Positions 1 to 9,423 of a DNA stretch of 64,000 nt are shown one piece after another. A program made the position numbers and the translations under genes. Position 1 is the stretch's first letter, and the number at the start of each line of letters is the position of its first letter. The notes under the pieces were generated by a model that saw nothing but the letters and a program-made list of their open reading frames with translations, was not told the origin of the DNA and ran no database searches. Location: NCBI GenBank assembly GCA_905221605.1, contig CAJNDS010002623.1, positions 1,069,371-1,133,370 on the forward strand, given 5' to 3'. This DNA is from Symbiodinium natans. Its lineage: Eukaryota; Sar; Dinophyceae; Suessiales; Symbiodiniaceae.

Positions 1-1
1 G

Positions 2-3000
2 ACCCTAAAAGGAATCGTAGCGACACATGAGCTTGAGTTGCGGGAACATGGCGTTGTTTTGGATGCTGAGTGTGCGGATGTTTTCGACCTTTTGTTTCAA
101 TACGCAGCACACACGCACAACAGGTTTTCAGTTTCTGTAGGGTCGACCATGACACCCATGCAGAAGATCCGCGGAGATCGCGTGCGACCGCAAGTCACGT
201 ATCCGTTCGGTGCGGTAGCATACGCTAAGATAACGCGGGCTAGAAGACCTGACGCGGATGCCAAGTATGCTCGAGGGATCTACTTGGGACCAGTGCTTGG
301 GAGCACAGGTCATGCCATGGAAATCCGCTTGGATAGTGGGGAGACGAAACGGGTGATCGCGCCCGGACTCAAATTGCTCTACCCGTTGCGTTTCGACGCA
401 AATCTTCTGCCCGGTGCAAAGGCCCTAGATGGCTTCGTGCCCCCGCCTGAAGCACCGAAGACCAAAGAGCTGTTTCTCCCATATGTTCCAGGTGGAGGTC
501 CTCCCATAGACTGGGTGAGACAACATGGTGTTACACCCAAGTGCCCCGGATGCCAGGAAGGCGTCAGCTCGAGCAGGCATTCCCAAAAGTGTGTGAAGAG
601 ATACCAAAAATGGTTGCGTGATTCCATCGATGATGCTCTGGAGGCATTAGATGAAGGACCGAAGGTCGACCGAAGACCTGAGGAGCTAATTGGAGAAGAC
701 CCATACGATGATGACGAGCAAATGAAGCCGAACAAGCGAACACGCTTTGGAGGAGAGGAGGTCCGAGCGTTTGATCCTGAGCAAGCAGGAGTCGGAGACC
801 TAGAGATCCCGGAGATGTCAGTGCCGGATGCTGACTGGAATGTGTCCGAGTACCAGCCGTCCGAGGCTGAGGATGACGATATGGGAGAAGCTCCAGAGAT
901 GGGAGACGCTCCAGACCATCCCCAGACATTCCATGAGGGGGTCCCAGTCCGATACCTGGAGGAATTGCTCGAGAACGCCCACTACACACCACAACCACTC
1001 TCTTGTTGTGACCACTACGACGTCGAAGCAGCATGTCACCTACTGGTTGGTCGGTCGAGCGTGGAGAAGTTCCCATATGTTTGCTTGAACACAACAACAC
1101 AACAACAGCACCACAAACAACAACAGTCGGTCGAGCGTGAAGCAGTTGAGTTGTTGAATCTCCAAGACCACCCTTGTGTATGTTCTTCAGTTAAAGAGAA
1201 AAAGGAAGATGAGTCCGCAGGGACCTACATGAGAATCCAAGACAGGACTCTCTGGGTGAATCGACCTAGAGCCAGCTACGATGACCTGGAAGGTTTTCAG
1301 CTGGACCCTGAAGAGACATGGCAAGGAATCAAGAAAGAGGTGAATGCGCTCGATAGTCTGAAAGTTGGTTATGCAAGATCAAAGAGCGAGATAGATGAGT
1401 ACCGCAAAGCCAACCCAAACTGTCGGACGGTCAAGTCCCGATGGGTCCTCACTCAGAAGGCCCCAGGACTAGTCCGAGCAAGGATAGTCGCTAAGGATTT
1501 TGCTCATGGCCGACCATCCGCACTCGATTTGGGGTTGAGTTCTAATACTGCGTCGGTGGAAGCCCTCAAGATCGTCCTTGCACGGGCGGCGAAGGGAAAG
1601 ATGCGGGCTTACGGCCTCGACATATCCACCGCGTTTCTCTTTGCGCAGGTAGTGGAACCCACCATTATCGAGTTGCCAAGCACATTCGCGCTCGAGAGCG
1701 GCGAAACCGCGTACTTGATACTAGAGAAAGCGCTCTACGGTTTGCGTTCCGCCAGCCTTAGCTGGCAGCGACACCTGAACAGGATCGTATCTGCACTAGG
1801 CTTACAAGCGAGTCCGCTTGAACCGACGCTTTTCAGCGGATGGGTCAACCTTGAATCCGGATGGGAGTATATCATCATGTTAGCGTACGTGGATGATTTG
1901 CTCATTGTGTCCTCTACCGAAAAAGGGTTCGAGTACGTCCACGAAGCCCTGAGTTCAGTCTTGAAAGTCAAAGTGACAGGGAGGCTGATCGAAGATGGGC
2001 AGATGGAATTCCTCGGCCGTTTAATCCGTTGGGATGGACGACAAATCATGCTTGGGGTGAAGCCTGAGTATGTGAAGTCGGTCTTTACATCTTTCGGATG
2101 GGACATATCCACCGCGAAAGCATCCTTGACGACACCCGACATCAGGAGTATGTACGATGAGGAGAGTGTTGAAGAGCCTTCGAAGGAGCTGTCGAGTGAG
2201 GCCGCCTCACGATTCCGAAGTTGCCTAGGGAAGATAGGATGGCTCTGTCAAACTCGCTCAGATATAACGTATTTTCACTCCATGTTGTCACGCGGACAAA
2301 GCATGCCACGGCAAGTGCATGAAGATGCACTTCGCAAGTTCCTGCGATGGTTAGCAGCGTTTCCGCTGTTAGATCAAATCTTCCCGCTCGGAGATGGCAA
2401 GACCAATGAGGGGGAGAATGCCAGCCTGGTAGCCTATTGCGACAGCAATTGGGGCAGCGAGATGAGCGTAGCCCGGAAGAGCACCAGTGGCGGAGTGATC
2501 TACATCGCAGTGGACGGTCTGTGGTACTGCATAAAGGGGTACAGCCGCCTGCAGAGCGTCGTGGCACTCAGCTCAGCAGAGGCAGAGTTGTTTGCCATCG
2601 CCGAGGCAGCGAAAGAGGTGGCAGGACTTGCGCAATTGACGGCGCATATCTGGGGCACCCTCCAGAAACCCCACCGCGTGTACACTGACTCTGCCTCAGC
2701 TAGGCAAACTGCCAGCATGGAGGGGCTACTCAGGCGCATGCGGCATATAGACTTGAGGTTGTGCTTTATCCAAGACCGTGTGCATAGCGGCGAGTTGGCA
2801 GTAGAGGGAGTAGCCGGAACCGAGAATGTGAGCGATCTTCTCACAAAGAATTTAAATCGCCTCCAAACAGCAAAGCATACAGCAACCCTCGGACTAGAAG
2901 ATGTGACCAGCATCGATTTCCGAGAGGTCCCGGCAGTCAGGTCTTGCTTGTTGCTGTCTGGAGTGCTAGATTCGATACTCGGGCCGGACAACCTCGAATA

Positions 3001-3544
3001 TGAAGCTTTCTGTCGGCTATGCGAACTCGAGACTGAATATTCAACTTTGCTGATCGAGTTTTGCACGAGTTCACGTTCGAATCTGTACCTGCAAGGAAGT
3101 GTGCACCAAGTATTCGTCTTGCCGATTACTCAAGGGGTTGACGGGACCTCGAATGACACCGTGGAGCGGGTCATGTCTGCAATGAATGTTGCAAGAGAAT
3201 GGGGGATGAAGGTTGTTTTCTGGAGCAGCACTCCTTGTACCGGAGGTAGCCCGTACCAACGGCGACACGAAGATCGGCCGGGCTATCAGGACCATCTACA
3301 AGCTTTGTTCACGGTGCATCGCAAGCTCTGGCGGAGCTTCTTAGTGATGGTGAACCACCCGCAAGTGGGGGTATGGGTCATAGAATGGCCGCAGAGGGTG
3401 TGCCTACTGGGGATGGGCAAGCACCCGTTCGTTTGCAAAGCAACGAACCCATTACACTGGCGAAGTGCACGGCTGTGTTTCAGGCTTGGTAGGCAGAGAT
3501 GGATTACCTATCCGAAAGATTTGGAAACTGATGTCGAACGATGA
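2..3544 (+). CDS. Ty1/copia Gag-Pol polyprotein, 3' part (integrase end, RT, RNase H, extra C-terminal domain)
   Basis: The frame is open to the left edge, so the N-terminus (gag, protease, most of integrase) lies outside the window. The visible part begins in the integrase C-terminal region (FGAVAYAKI near 210). It continues through a CxxC-x8-H-x3-C motif near 544-595, an acidic and Q/H-rich linker, and a copia reverse transcriptase with LDISTAFLF near 1618 and the catalytic YVDDLLIV near 1883. RNase H follows, with AYCDSNWGS near 2430, ALSSAEAELFA near 2565, VYTDSASA near 2680 and NVSDLLTKN near 2825. About 200 further residues follow RNase H, with STPCTGGSP near 3226 and IEWP near 3380; ordinary copia elements lack this. 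The frame is intact to its stop, so this copy may be fairly recent. Identity as copia pol is secure; the role of the tail is unknown. Confidence 0.93.
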   Translation, partial: TLKGIVATHELELREHGVVLDAECADVFDLLFQYAAHTHNRFSVSVGSTMTPMQKIRGDRVRPQVTYPFGAVAYAKITRARRPDADAKYARGIYLGPVLGSTGHAMEIRLDSGETKRVIAPGLKLLYPLRFDANLLPGAKALDGFVPPPEAPKTKELFLPYVPGGGPPIDWVRQHGVTPKCPGCQEGVSSSRHSQKCVKRYQKWLRDSIDDALEALDEGPKVDRRPEELIGEDPYDDDEQMKPNKRTRFGGEEVRAFDPEQAGVGDLEIPEMSVPDADWNVSEYQPSEAEDDDMGEAPEMGDAPDHPQTFHEGVPVRYLEELLENAHYTPQPLSCCDHYDVEAACHLLVGRSSVEKFPYVCLNTTTQQQHHKQQQSVEREAVELLNLQDHPCVCSSVKEKKEDESAGTYMRIQDRTLWVNRPRASYDDLEGFQLDPEETWQGIKKEVNALDSLKVGYARSKSEIDEYRKANPNCRTVKSRWVLTQKAPGLVRARIVAKDFAHGRPSALDLGLSSNTASVEALKIVLARAAKGKMRAYGLDISTAFLFAQVVEPTIIELPSTFALESGETAYLILEKALYGLRSASLSWQRHLNRIVSALGLQASPLEPTLFSGWVNLESGWEYIIMLAYVDDLLIVSSTEKGFEYVHEALSSVLKVKVTGRLIEDGQMEFLGRLIRWDGRQIMLGVKPEYVKSVFTSFGWDISTAKASLTTPDIRSMYDEESVEEPSKELSSEAASRFRSCLGKIGWLCQTRSDITYFHSMLSRGQSMPRQVHEDALRKFLRWLAAFPLLDQIFPLGDGKTNEGENASLVAYCDSNWGSEMSVARKSTSGGVIYIAVDGLWYCIKGYSRLQSVVALSSAEAELFAIAEAAKEVAGLAQLTAHIWGTLQKPHRVYTDSASARQTASMEGLLRRMRHIDLRLCFIQDRVHSGELAVEGVAGTENVSDLLTKNLNRLQTAKHTATLGLEDVTSIDFREVPAVRSCLLLSGVLDSILGPDNLEYEAFCRLCELETEYSTLLIEFCTSSRSNLYLQGSVHQVFVLPITQGVDGTSNDTVERVMSAMNVAREWGMKVVFWSSTPCTGGSPYQRRHEDRPGYQDHLQALFTVHRKLWRSFLVMVNHPQVGVWVIEWPQRVCLLGMGKHPFVCKATNPLHWRSARLCFRLGRQRWITYPKDLETDVER

Positions 3545-3885
3545 ACAGTTTGTGCGAACAATGTCCGAAACGTTTGCATGTACCTGCAAGGGAGATCATT
3601 CACGAAACTTTGATCTCAAAGAAACGCAGCATTATCCGCCAGCTTTCGCGGACGTCGCCCTGGAAAGCTTGCGACTGCGGTAATTTGAGCCCACCCGCCC
3701 GCCCTGGCTGGCCCGCCCAGCCGCCCAGCCAGGTTACTTTGCGAGAGTCAGTCGACCTCCAGCGGTCTGAAGCAGTGCAGCGGTCTAGGTCTGAGGAATG
3801 CGCCGGAATCCATGGCCCGGCGAGAAGCTTAGTTGGCTTTGCGTGGAGCTTAGTTGACGTGACCAACAGTGAAACTCTTGGTCAT

Positions 3886-3894
3886 GAGGGGGAG
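3886..3894 (+). other. Polypurine tract of the first copia element
   Basis: GAGGGGGAG stands directly before TTGATATATGTG. A purine run next to a TG-starting repeat, 340 bp after the pol stop, is the expected priming site for plus-strand DNA synthesis at the 3' LTR edge. The 3545-3885 interval before it has no recognisable gene. Confidence 0.65.
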
Positions 3895-4039
3895 TTGATA
3901 TATGTGACCTTTGGCTCAAGATCTCGGCTCAACCCCGGCGGGGTGCACAGGTAGCAGAGCGGTAGCTGTGTGAACCAGCCTCGAGTCCCCTAACTGCTTT
4001 GGGTACCAGGCCTGCTTTTTCACAGCCTTTATTTGAGCC

Positions 4040-4950
4040 ATGTCCAGAGCACCTGTGCAGTCGAGATCCTCACTGCCAGCAAGTGATGGGTTGGAGTCAT
4101 CTCACCCAACTTGCTCTGCAGAGAGCCAGAAAGAAGGCACGGCCCGACTGGAGGGCGAAGCAGCCCGGCTTGGGGAACTCTTCCCTTATGCGAGTCCTCT
4201 TACAGTCGGCTGTGGAGTTTCTCCAGCCTTGGAAGACCAGGTAAGATGCTCGAGCAGCCTGGCAAATCCAGAGCGAACTTGGGCCCATAGAGCCAATTGT
4301 GGTCCCAGCCAAAGCAGGACTTTCCACCAAGCACTCTGCTTTCGCTGGCATCACAAGGGCCGGAAAGAGTGGCTGCTCCTCTCCGAGGACAGCAGCGTGT
4401 ATTTTGTTCGCACCAGCAAATCCGGCAAAACAGTCCGAGCCGGACCTTGTGGGCAATGGAGATGCATGGAAGACCCAGCAGAGCTCCACGGGGGAACGGG
4501 AGGCGACCCGCCCGTGCAGTGGCTTCGCCTTTTGAACTTTAATTGCACTGGCTGTGGTAACATTCCAACCCAAACCTCAACTTCTTGCCCGGTCCTGGGA
4601 AAAGGCAACCAGCGATCTTGCATGGAGAGGATGGAAGACGCATCGAGCTCTACTGTGCCCTTTGTCTAGAAAGCTTCCTAGCGTGCACGTGGAGCTGGCC
4701 GAGTTTCGACCAAGCAGTTAGGAGACCGGTGTTTCTGGACTACGCTTCCCTTGCTAACTTGCGTCAGTTAGGTCACCAAGGTACGGAGCCCGTAGAACCT
4801 TGCTGGCGCCGCTGTCTTCTGCAGCCAGCGCACATGGCTGGACCTTCCTTGAGGAAGGGTGTTCTCAGGATCTAGACTCCCCAGAAGAAGCAGGCAACAG
4901 TGATTGGCTGGTGTGTGGCTTTGAAGACTTGGAAGACGTCCCCTGGGAGG
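4040..4950 (+). pseudogene. Frameshifted copy of the 305-aa unit ORF (copy 1)
   Basis: The start and the first ~180 codons match the frame at 6533. A base present in copy 2 is missing near 4573 (CCCAAACC here, CCCATAACC there), which changes the frame and gives a stop at 4669. A second missing T near 4802 would shift it again. Either copy 1 has decayed, or copy 2 gained bases and the ORF is fortuitous; the longer reading frame in copy 2 favours the first. Confidence 0.5.
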
Positions 4951-5826
4951 TCTGACCTAATCCGGCCCCAACCCACCCAAATTGCAGGAGCTATGCCCTG
5001 CCAGAATCAAGGGTGAGATGCTCACCCTCCGGAATCCCTTTGTCACGGGTGAAGCTTCTCCCCGTCCAATCAGCGACGGTCCTGTGAGTCCGTTCCCAAA
5101 CTGAGAGTGCCATAGGGCACCACGGAGAATCTTGCATAGAATTGGATCATTTAATGATCGCATAAGGATGCAGGTTGTAAGAATGCAAGCAGAAGTGCTC
5201 AGTCCCGGCACGTACCCAGATCCATCCGTCGGAATATTTTCGCAGTTGTTCCGATGGACACCCTGCAGGACAGGCCGCCTCGATGCGGCTTTTGTTCAGT
5301 TCGGCCCCTTTGCTCGGTCTGTGCAGCAGACCGCTGGACCGGGTTTTCGGGCTCAGGTGCTTGTGGGTCTTCCACAGGCCCAACACGGGGTTCTCGCAAA
5401 CACAGCGCACGAAAGGATAACGTTAGAACCGCACCCTGAAGATCCTCACTGGTTGATGAGGGGAGGGAGGGCGCTGAGGTGTGGCAGGAACGGACGAGGA
5501 TCCTAGTACGCCGACCGTATGAGGTTTAGGGCATTTCCCTGCATCAGTTTGGGGTTACCCGTGTTTGGCCTGTCGAGGATCTCCTTTGAGATTCCTGCAG
5601 GGTGCTGTTGTTTCTCTCCGGGTGGTGCAAGCCCATCTTGGAGGAAGCCTAGCGGCAGGCGTTGTTGTTAGGGACCAATGCTTGGCTGACGGACAGCCAG
5701 AGGCACCAGATTGTGGAGGTTAAAGGCTGTGGCTCGGTGCCTGAAAGCCTGCCCAACTGAGCTGCCCAAATCAACCAAGCCCTCCCTGCGTGCAAGTGGT
5801 ATGGGCTCCTTGGAGCCGCTGAGGTT

Positions 5827-5977
5827 GAACCAGTTAGTAAGAGCGAGAAAGCTGGTTCCCCTCCCTGGTGAGTAAGTGCGAGAAAGCCAGGTCAGCAAAC
5901 GGGGCTAACAGGAGCTCAGTGCTGCTGCGGCATGAGTTCCTGGGGCCTAGGTTAGTAAGGGCGAGAAAGCCTAGGCC
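5827..5977 (+). other. Three hairpins with one shared loop (copy 1)
   Basis: The stems are GAACCAG/CTGGTTC (5827-5858), CCTGG/CCAGG (5864-5891) and GGCCTAGG/CCTAGGCC (5944-5977). All three enclose an 18-nt loop of consensus TKAGTAAGDGCGAGAAAG. The stems differ in sequence but keep pairing, while the loop is nearly invariant. This is the signature of a selected RNA (or single-stranded DNA) structure. The function is unknown. Confidence 0.7.
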
Positions 5978-6532
5978 TGTGCCGGAGGTTGGCGACTTTG
6001 CCAAGCCACTTGCGTTCAGTTTAGTACAGGCATTGCCCATGTATCGGTTCCAGACCTTCTGCCTTTTCTGAGTGAGCCGGAAGTGGGTGAGTTTCTCCCC
6101 TGTACTGGCAGGGCTGATAGGGTAGGCAGTACAGACCAGGCAGTTCAACCTGCAGAACATTTTGCCTAGGGCTTTGTACAGTGCCAAACCAGTGAGTAGC
6201 CGTAGGCCGCCGAGCTTCTCGCGGAACTGGTTAGGCCCTTTTTCTTCTCTCGGTGCTCCCTGCACATAGTACGGCCGTGTCAAGCAGGCCAAGGACACCT
6301 CGAGAGTCCCTTTTCCGTGCATAGTTAATACCTACCGGAACTCCGGTTCCGAAGAGCCTAACCTGGCTAGCGACTCAGGCCGCTTTCGAGTGATATATGT
6401 GACCTGGCTCAAGATCTCGGCTCAACCCCGGTGGGGTGCACAGGTAGCAGAGCGGTAGCTGTGTGAACCAGCCTCGAGTCCCCTAACTGTTTTGGGTACC
6501 AGGCCTGCTTTTTCACAGCCTTCATTTGAGCC

Positions 6533-7450
6533 ATGTCCAGAGCACCTGTGCAGTCGAGATCCTCACTGCCAGCAAGTGATGGGTTGGAGTCATCTCACCC
6601 AACTTGCTCTGCAGAGAGCCAGAAAGAAGGCACGGCCCGACTGGAGGGCGAAGCAGCCCGGCTTGGGGAACTCTTCCCTTATGCGAGTCCCCTTACAGCC
6701 GGCTGTGGAGGTTCTCCAGCCTTGGAAGACCAGGTAAGATGCTCGAGCAGCCTGGCAAATCCAGAGCGAACTTGGGCCCATAGAGCCAATTGTGGTCCCA
6801 GCCAATGCAGGACTTTCCACCAAGCACTCTGCTTTCGCTGGCATCACAAGGGCCGGAAAGAGTGGCTGCTCCTCTCCGAGGACAGCAGCGTGTATTTTGT
6901 TCGCACCAGCAAATCCGGCAAAACAGTCCGAGCCGGACCCTGTGGGCAATGGAGATGCATGGAAGACCCAGCAGAGCTCCACGGGGGAACGGGAGGCGAC
7001 CCGCCCGTGCAGTGGCTTCGCCTTTTGAACTTTAATTGCACTGGCTGTGGTAACATTCCAACCCATAACCTCAACTTCTTGCCCGGTCCTGGGAAAAGGC
7101 AACCAGCGATCTTGCATGGAGAGGATGGAAGACGCATCGAGCTCTACTGTGCCCTTTGTCTAGAAAGCTTCCTAGCGTGCACGTGGAGCTGGCCGAGTTT
7201 CGACCAAGCAGTTAGGAGACCGGTGTTTCTGGACTACGCTTCCCTTGCTAACTTGCGTCAGTTAGGTCACCAAGGTACGGAGCCCGTAGAACCTTTGCTG
7301 GCGCCGCTGTCTTCTGCAGCCAGCGCACATGGCTGGACCTTCCTTGAGGAAGGGTGTTCTCAGGATCTAGACTCCCCAGAAGAAGCAGGCAACAGTGATT
7401 GGCTGGTGTGTGGCTTTGAAGACTTGGAAGACGTCCCCTGGGAGGTCTGA
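6533..7450 (+). CDS. Hypothetical 305-aa protein of the 2.5-kb unit, Cys-rich
   Basis: This is the longest open frame of the repeated unit, beginning MSRAPVQSRS at the first ATG after the spliced-leader-like sequence. I do not recognise the family. Cys pairs in NCTGCGNIP and YCALCLESF, about 40 residues apart, could bind zinc. The C-terminal third is acidic and ends DLEDVPWEV. The corresponding frame in copy 1 starts at 4040 with the same residues. Conservation of the frame in one of two copies is weak evidence that it codes. It may be a retroposed host gene or an element-specific protein. Confidence 0.4.
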   Translation: MSRAPVQSRSSLPASDGLESSHPTCSAESQKEGTARLEGEAARLGELFPYASPLTAGCGGSPALEDQVRCSSSLANPERTWAHRANCGPSQCRTFHQALCFRWHHKGRKEWLLLSEDSSVYFVRTSKSGKTVRAGPCGQWRCMEDPAELHGGTGGDPPVQWLRLLNFNCTGCGNIPTHNLNFLPGPGKRQPAILHGEDGRRIELYCALCLESFLACTWSWPSFDQAVRRPVFLDYASLANLRQLGHQGTEPVEPLLAPLSSAASAHGWTFLEEGCSQDLDSPEEAGNSDWLVCGFEDLEDVPWEV

Positions 7451-8332
7451 CCTAATCCGGCCCCAACCCACCCAAATTGCAGGAGCTATGCCCTGCCAGA
7501 ATCAAGGGTGAGATGCTCACCCTCCGGAATCCCTTTGTCACGGGTGAAGCTTCTCCCCGTCCAATCAGCGACGGTCCTGTGAGTCCGTTCCCAAACTGAG
7601 AGTGCCATAGGGCACCACGGAGAATCTTGCATAGAATTGGATCATTTAATGATCGCATAAGGATGCAGGTTGTAAGAATGCAAGCAGAAGTGCTCAGTCC
7701 TGGCACGTACCCAGATCCATCCGTCGGAATATTTTCGCAGTTGTTCCGATGGACGCCCTGCAGGACGGGCCGCCTCGATGCGGCTTTTGTTCAGCCTGAC
7801 ACCGGTTCGGCCCCTTTGCTCGGTCTGTGCAGCAGACCGCTGGACCGGGTTTTCGGGCTCAGGTGCTTGTGGGTCTTCCACAGGCCCAACACGGGGTTCT
7901 CGCAAACACAGCGCACGAAAGGATAACGTTAGAACCGCACCCTGAAGATCCTCACTGGTTGATGAGGGGAGGGAGGGCGCTGAGGTGTGGCAGGAACGGA
8001 CGAGGATCCTAAGTACGCCGACCGTATGAGGTTTAGGGCATTTCCCTGCACCAGTTTGGGGTTACCCGTGTTTGGCCTGTCGAGGATCTCCTTTGAGATT
8101 CCTGCAGGGTGCTGTTGTTTCTCTCCGGGTGGTGCAAGCCCATCTTGGAGGAAGCCTAGCGGCAGGCGTTGTTGTTAGGGACCAATGCTTGGCTGACGGA
8201 CAGCCAGAGGCACCAGATTGTGGAGGTTAAAGGCTGTGGCTCGGTGCCTGAAAGCCTGCCCAACTGAGCTGCCCAAATCAACCAAGCCCTCCCTGCGTGC
8301 AAGTGGTATGGGCTCCTTGGAGCCGCTGAGGT

Positions 8333-8483
8333 GAACCAGTTAGTAAGAGCGAGAAAGCTGGTTCCCCTCCCTGGTGAGTAAGTGCGAGAAAGCCAGGTCA
8401 GCAAACGGGGCTAACAGGAGCTCAGTGCTGCTGCGGCATGAGTTCCTGGGGCCTAGGTTAGTAAGGGCGAGAAAGCCTAGGCC
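8333..8483 (+). other. Three hairpins with one shared loop (copy 2)
   Basis: These have the same three stems and loops as in copy 1, at 8333-8364, 8370-8397 and 8450-8483. All arms are preserved although the surrounding unit has accumulated substitutions. Confidence 0.7.
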
Positions 8484-8896
8484 TGTGCCGGAGGTTGGCG
8501 ACTTTGCCAAGCCACTTGCGTTCAGTTTAGTACAGGCATTGCCCATGTATCGGTTCCAGACCTTCTGCCTTTTCTGAGTGAGCCGGAAGTGGGTGAGTTT
8601 CTCCCCTGTACTGGCAGGGCTGATAGGGTAGGCAGTACAGACCAGGCAGTTCAACCTGCAGAACATTTTGCCTAGGGCTTTGTACAGTGCCAAACCAGTG
8701 AGTAGCCGTAGGCCGCCGAGCTTCTCGCGGATCTGGTTAGGCCCTTTTTCTTCTCTCGGTGCTCCCTGCACATAGTAGGGCCGTGTCAAGCAGGCCAAGG
8801 ACACCTCGAGAGTCCCTTTTCCGTGCATAGTTAATACCTACCGGAACTCCGGTTCCGAAGAGCCTAACCTGGCTAGCGACTCAGGCCGCTTTCGAG

Positions 8897-9330
8897 TGAT
8901 ATATGTGACCCTCCTAGTTTCCCAGTTGACACGTGATGTGCACTTGAGTTGTCTGCTATGAGTGTGAAGCATAGGCACGAGGACATGTCAGGCAGTGCAG
9001 ATTTCTTTTGGCTTGGTGAGACCTTGTTTTGAGTGGGAAGAACCGTTTTCTGTTCGTTTTCTCGAAACTCGTTTGTCGGAACTCGTTTCCTGTTTGTGAC
9101 CTGGTATTTGGTGACCAGAAGTGACTCAAGCCAGTTTAGGTCTGCACAGAGCTCAGCAGAGCACCTAAGAGGTGCTAGGAACCTACCCACAGTGTTTAGG
9201 AGTAGAAGTTCCATGGCTGAGTGTTTTCACCTGAAGTACCTTTGTTTTCCCATGTCTGGCAGACAGTGTTTGAAGCTGGAGAGCCGTGCTCGCATTGGCT
9301 CAAGACGAGCGGAGCTCGAGAAGCTGTGAA
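8897..9330 (+). repeat. LTR-like sequence after the tandem units
   Basis: The sequence resumes with TGATATATGTGACC and then unique sequence, plausibly the rest of the copia 3' LTR displaced 5 kb by the tandem insertion. Two blocks recur nearby. Block A (8951-9155) returns inverted at 11363-11530. Block B (9164-9322) returns in direct orientation at 10988-11145. The end of the LTR cannot be fixed. Confidence 0.55.
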
Positions 9331-9423
9331 CAGCGCAGTGAAAAGAGTCCGCACTTCGTGCTGTGAGGGTTGAGTGTAGTCTTGACCTGAGGTCCCTTAG
9401 GCCCCGTAGCTGTGCCACGAGTT

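Larger units (their letters stand above)
3896..6390 (+). repeat. 2.5-kb tandem unit, copy 1
   Basis: This segment is nearly identical to 6391-8896 and lies head to tail with it. TGATATATGTGACC opens copy 1 (3896), copy 2 (6391) and the sequence after copy 2 (8897). Because 3896 follows the copia polypurine tract, the simplest reading is an insertion into the copia 3' LTR with a 14-bp target duplication, followed by tandem duplication across that short repeat. After the 14-mer, copy 1 reads TTTGGCTCAAG, the last 11 nt of the dinoflagellate spliced leader. Its long ORF is broken relative to copy 2. Confidence 0.85.
6391..8896 (+). repeat. 2.5-kb tandem unit, copy 2
   Basis: This is the second head-to-tail copy. 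It differs from copy 1 by scattered substitutions and small indels, for example an extra T near 7067 and near 7294, and a short insertion near 7796. It keeps a longer open frame (6533-7450). The end junction TTCGAG-TGATATATGTGACC is the same as in copy 1. No poly(A) tail or terminal inverted repeat is visible. Confidence 0.85.

Noticed and set aside
3950-3990. tRNA-like words (TAGCAGAGCGG and CCTCGAGTCCC) near the start of the 2.5-kb unit
   Set aside because: They resemble A and B boxes but lie only about 28 nt apart and no cloverleaf forms, so I do not call a tRNA or SINE head.
5834-8828. 162-aa minus-strand frame conserved in both 2.5-kb units
   Set aside because: The units are nearly identical anyway, the frame runs through the three hairpins, and it has no motif.
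9288-9302. CATTGGCTCAAG resembling the spliced leader end
   Set aside because: Interrupted match; the parallel copy at 11118 has GGCTTAAG. It is not at a boundary.
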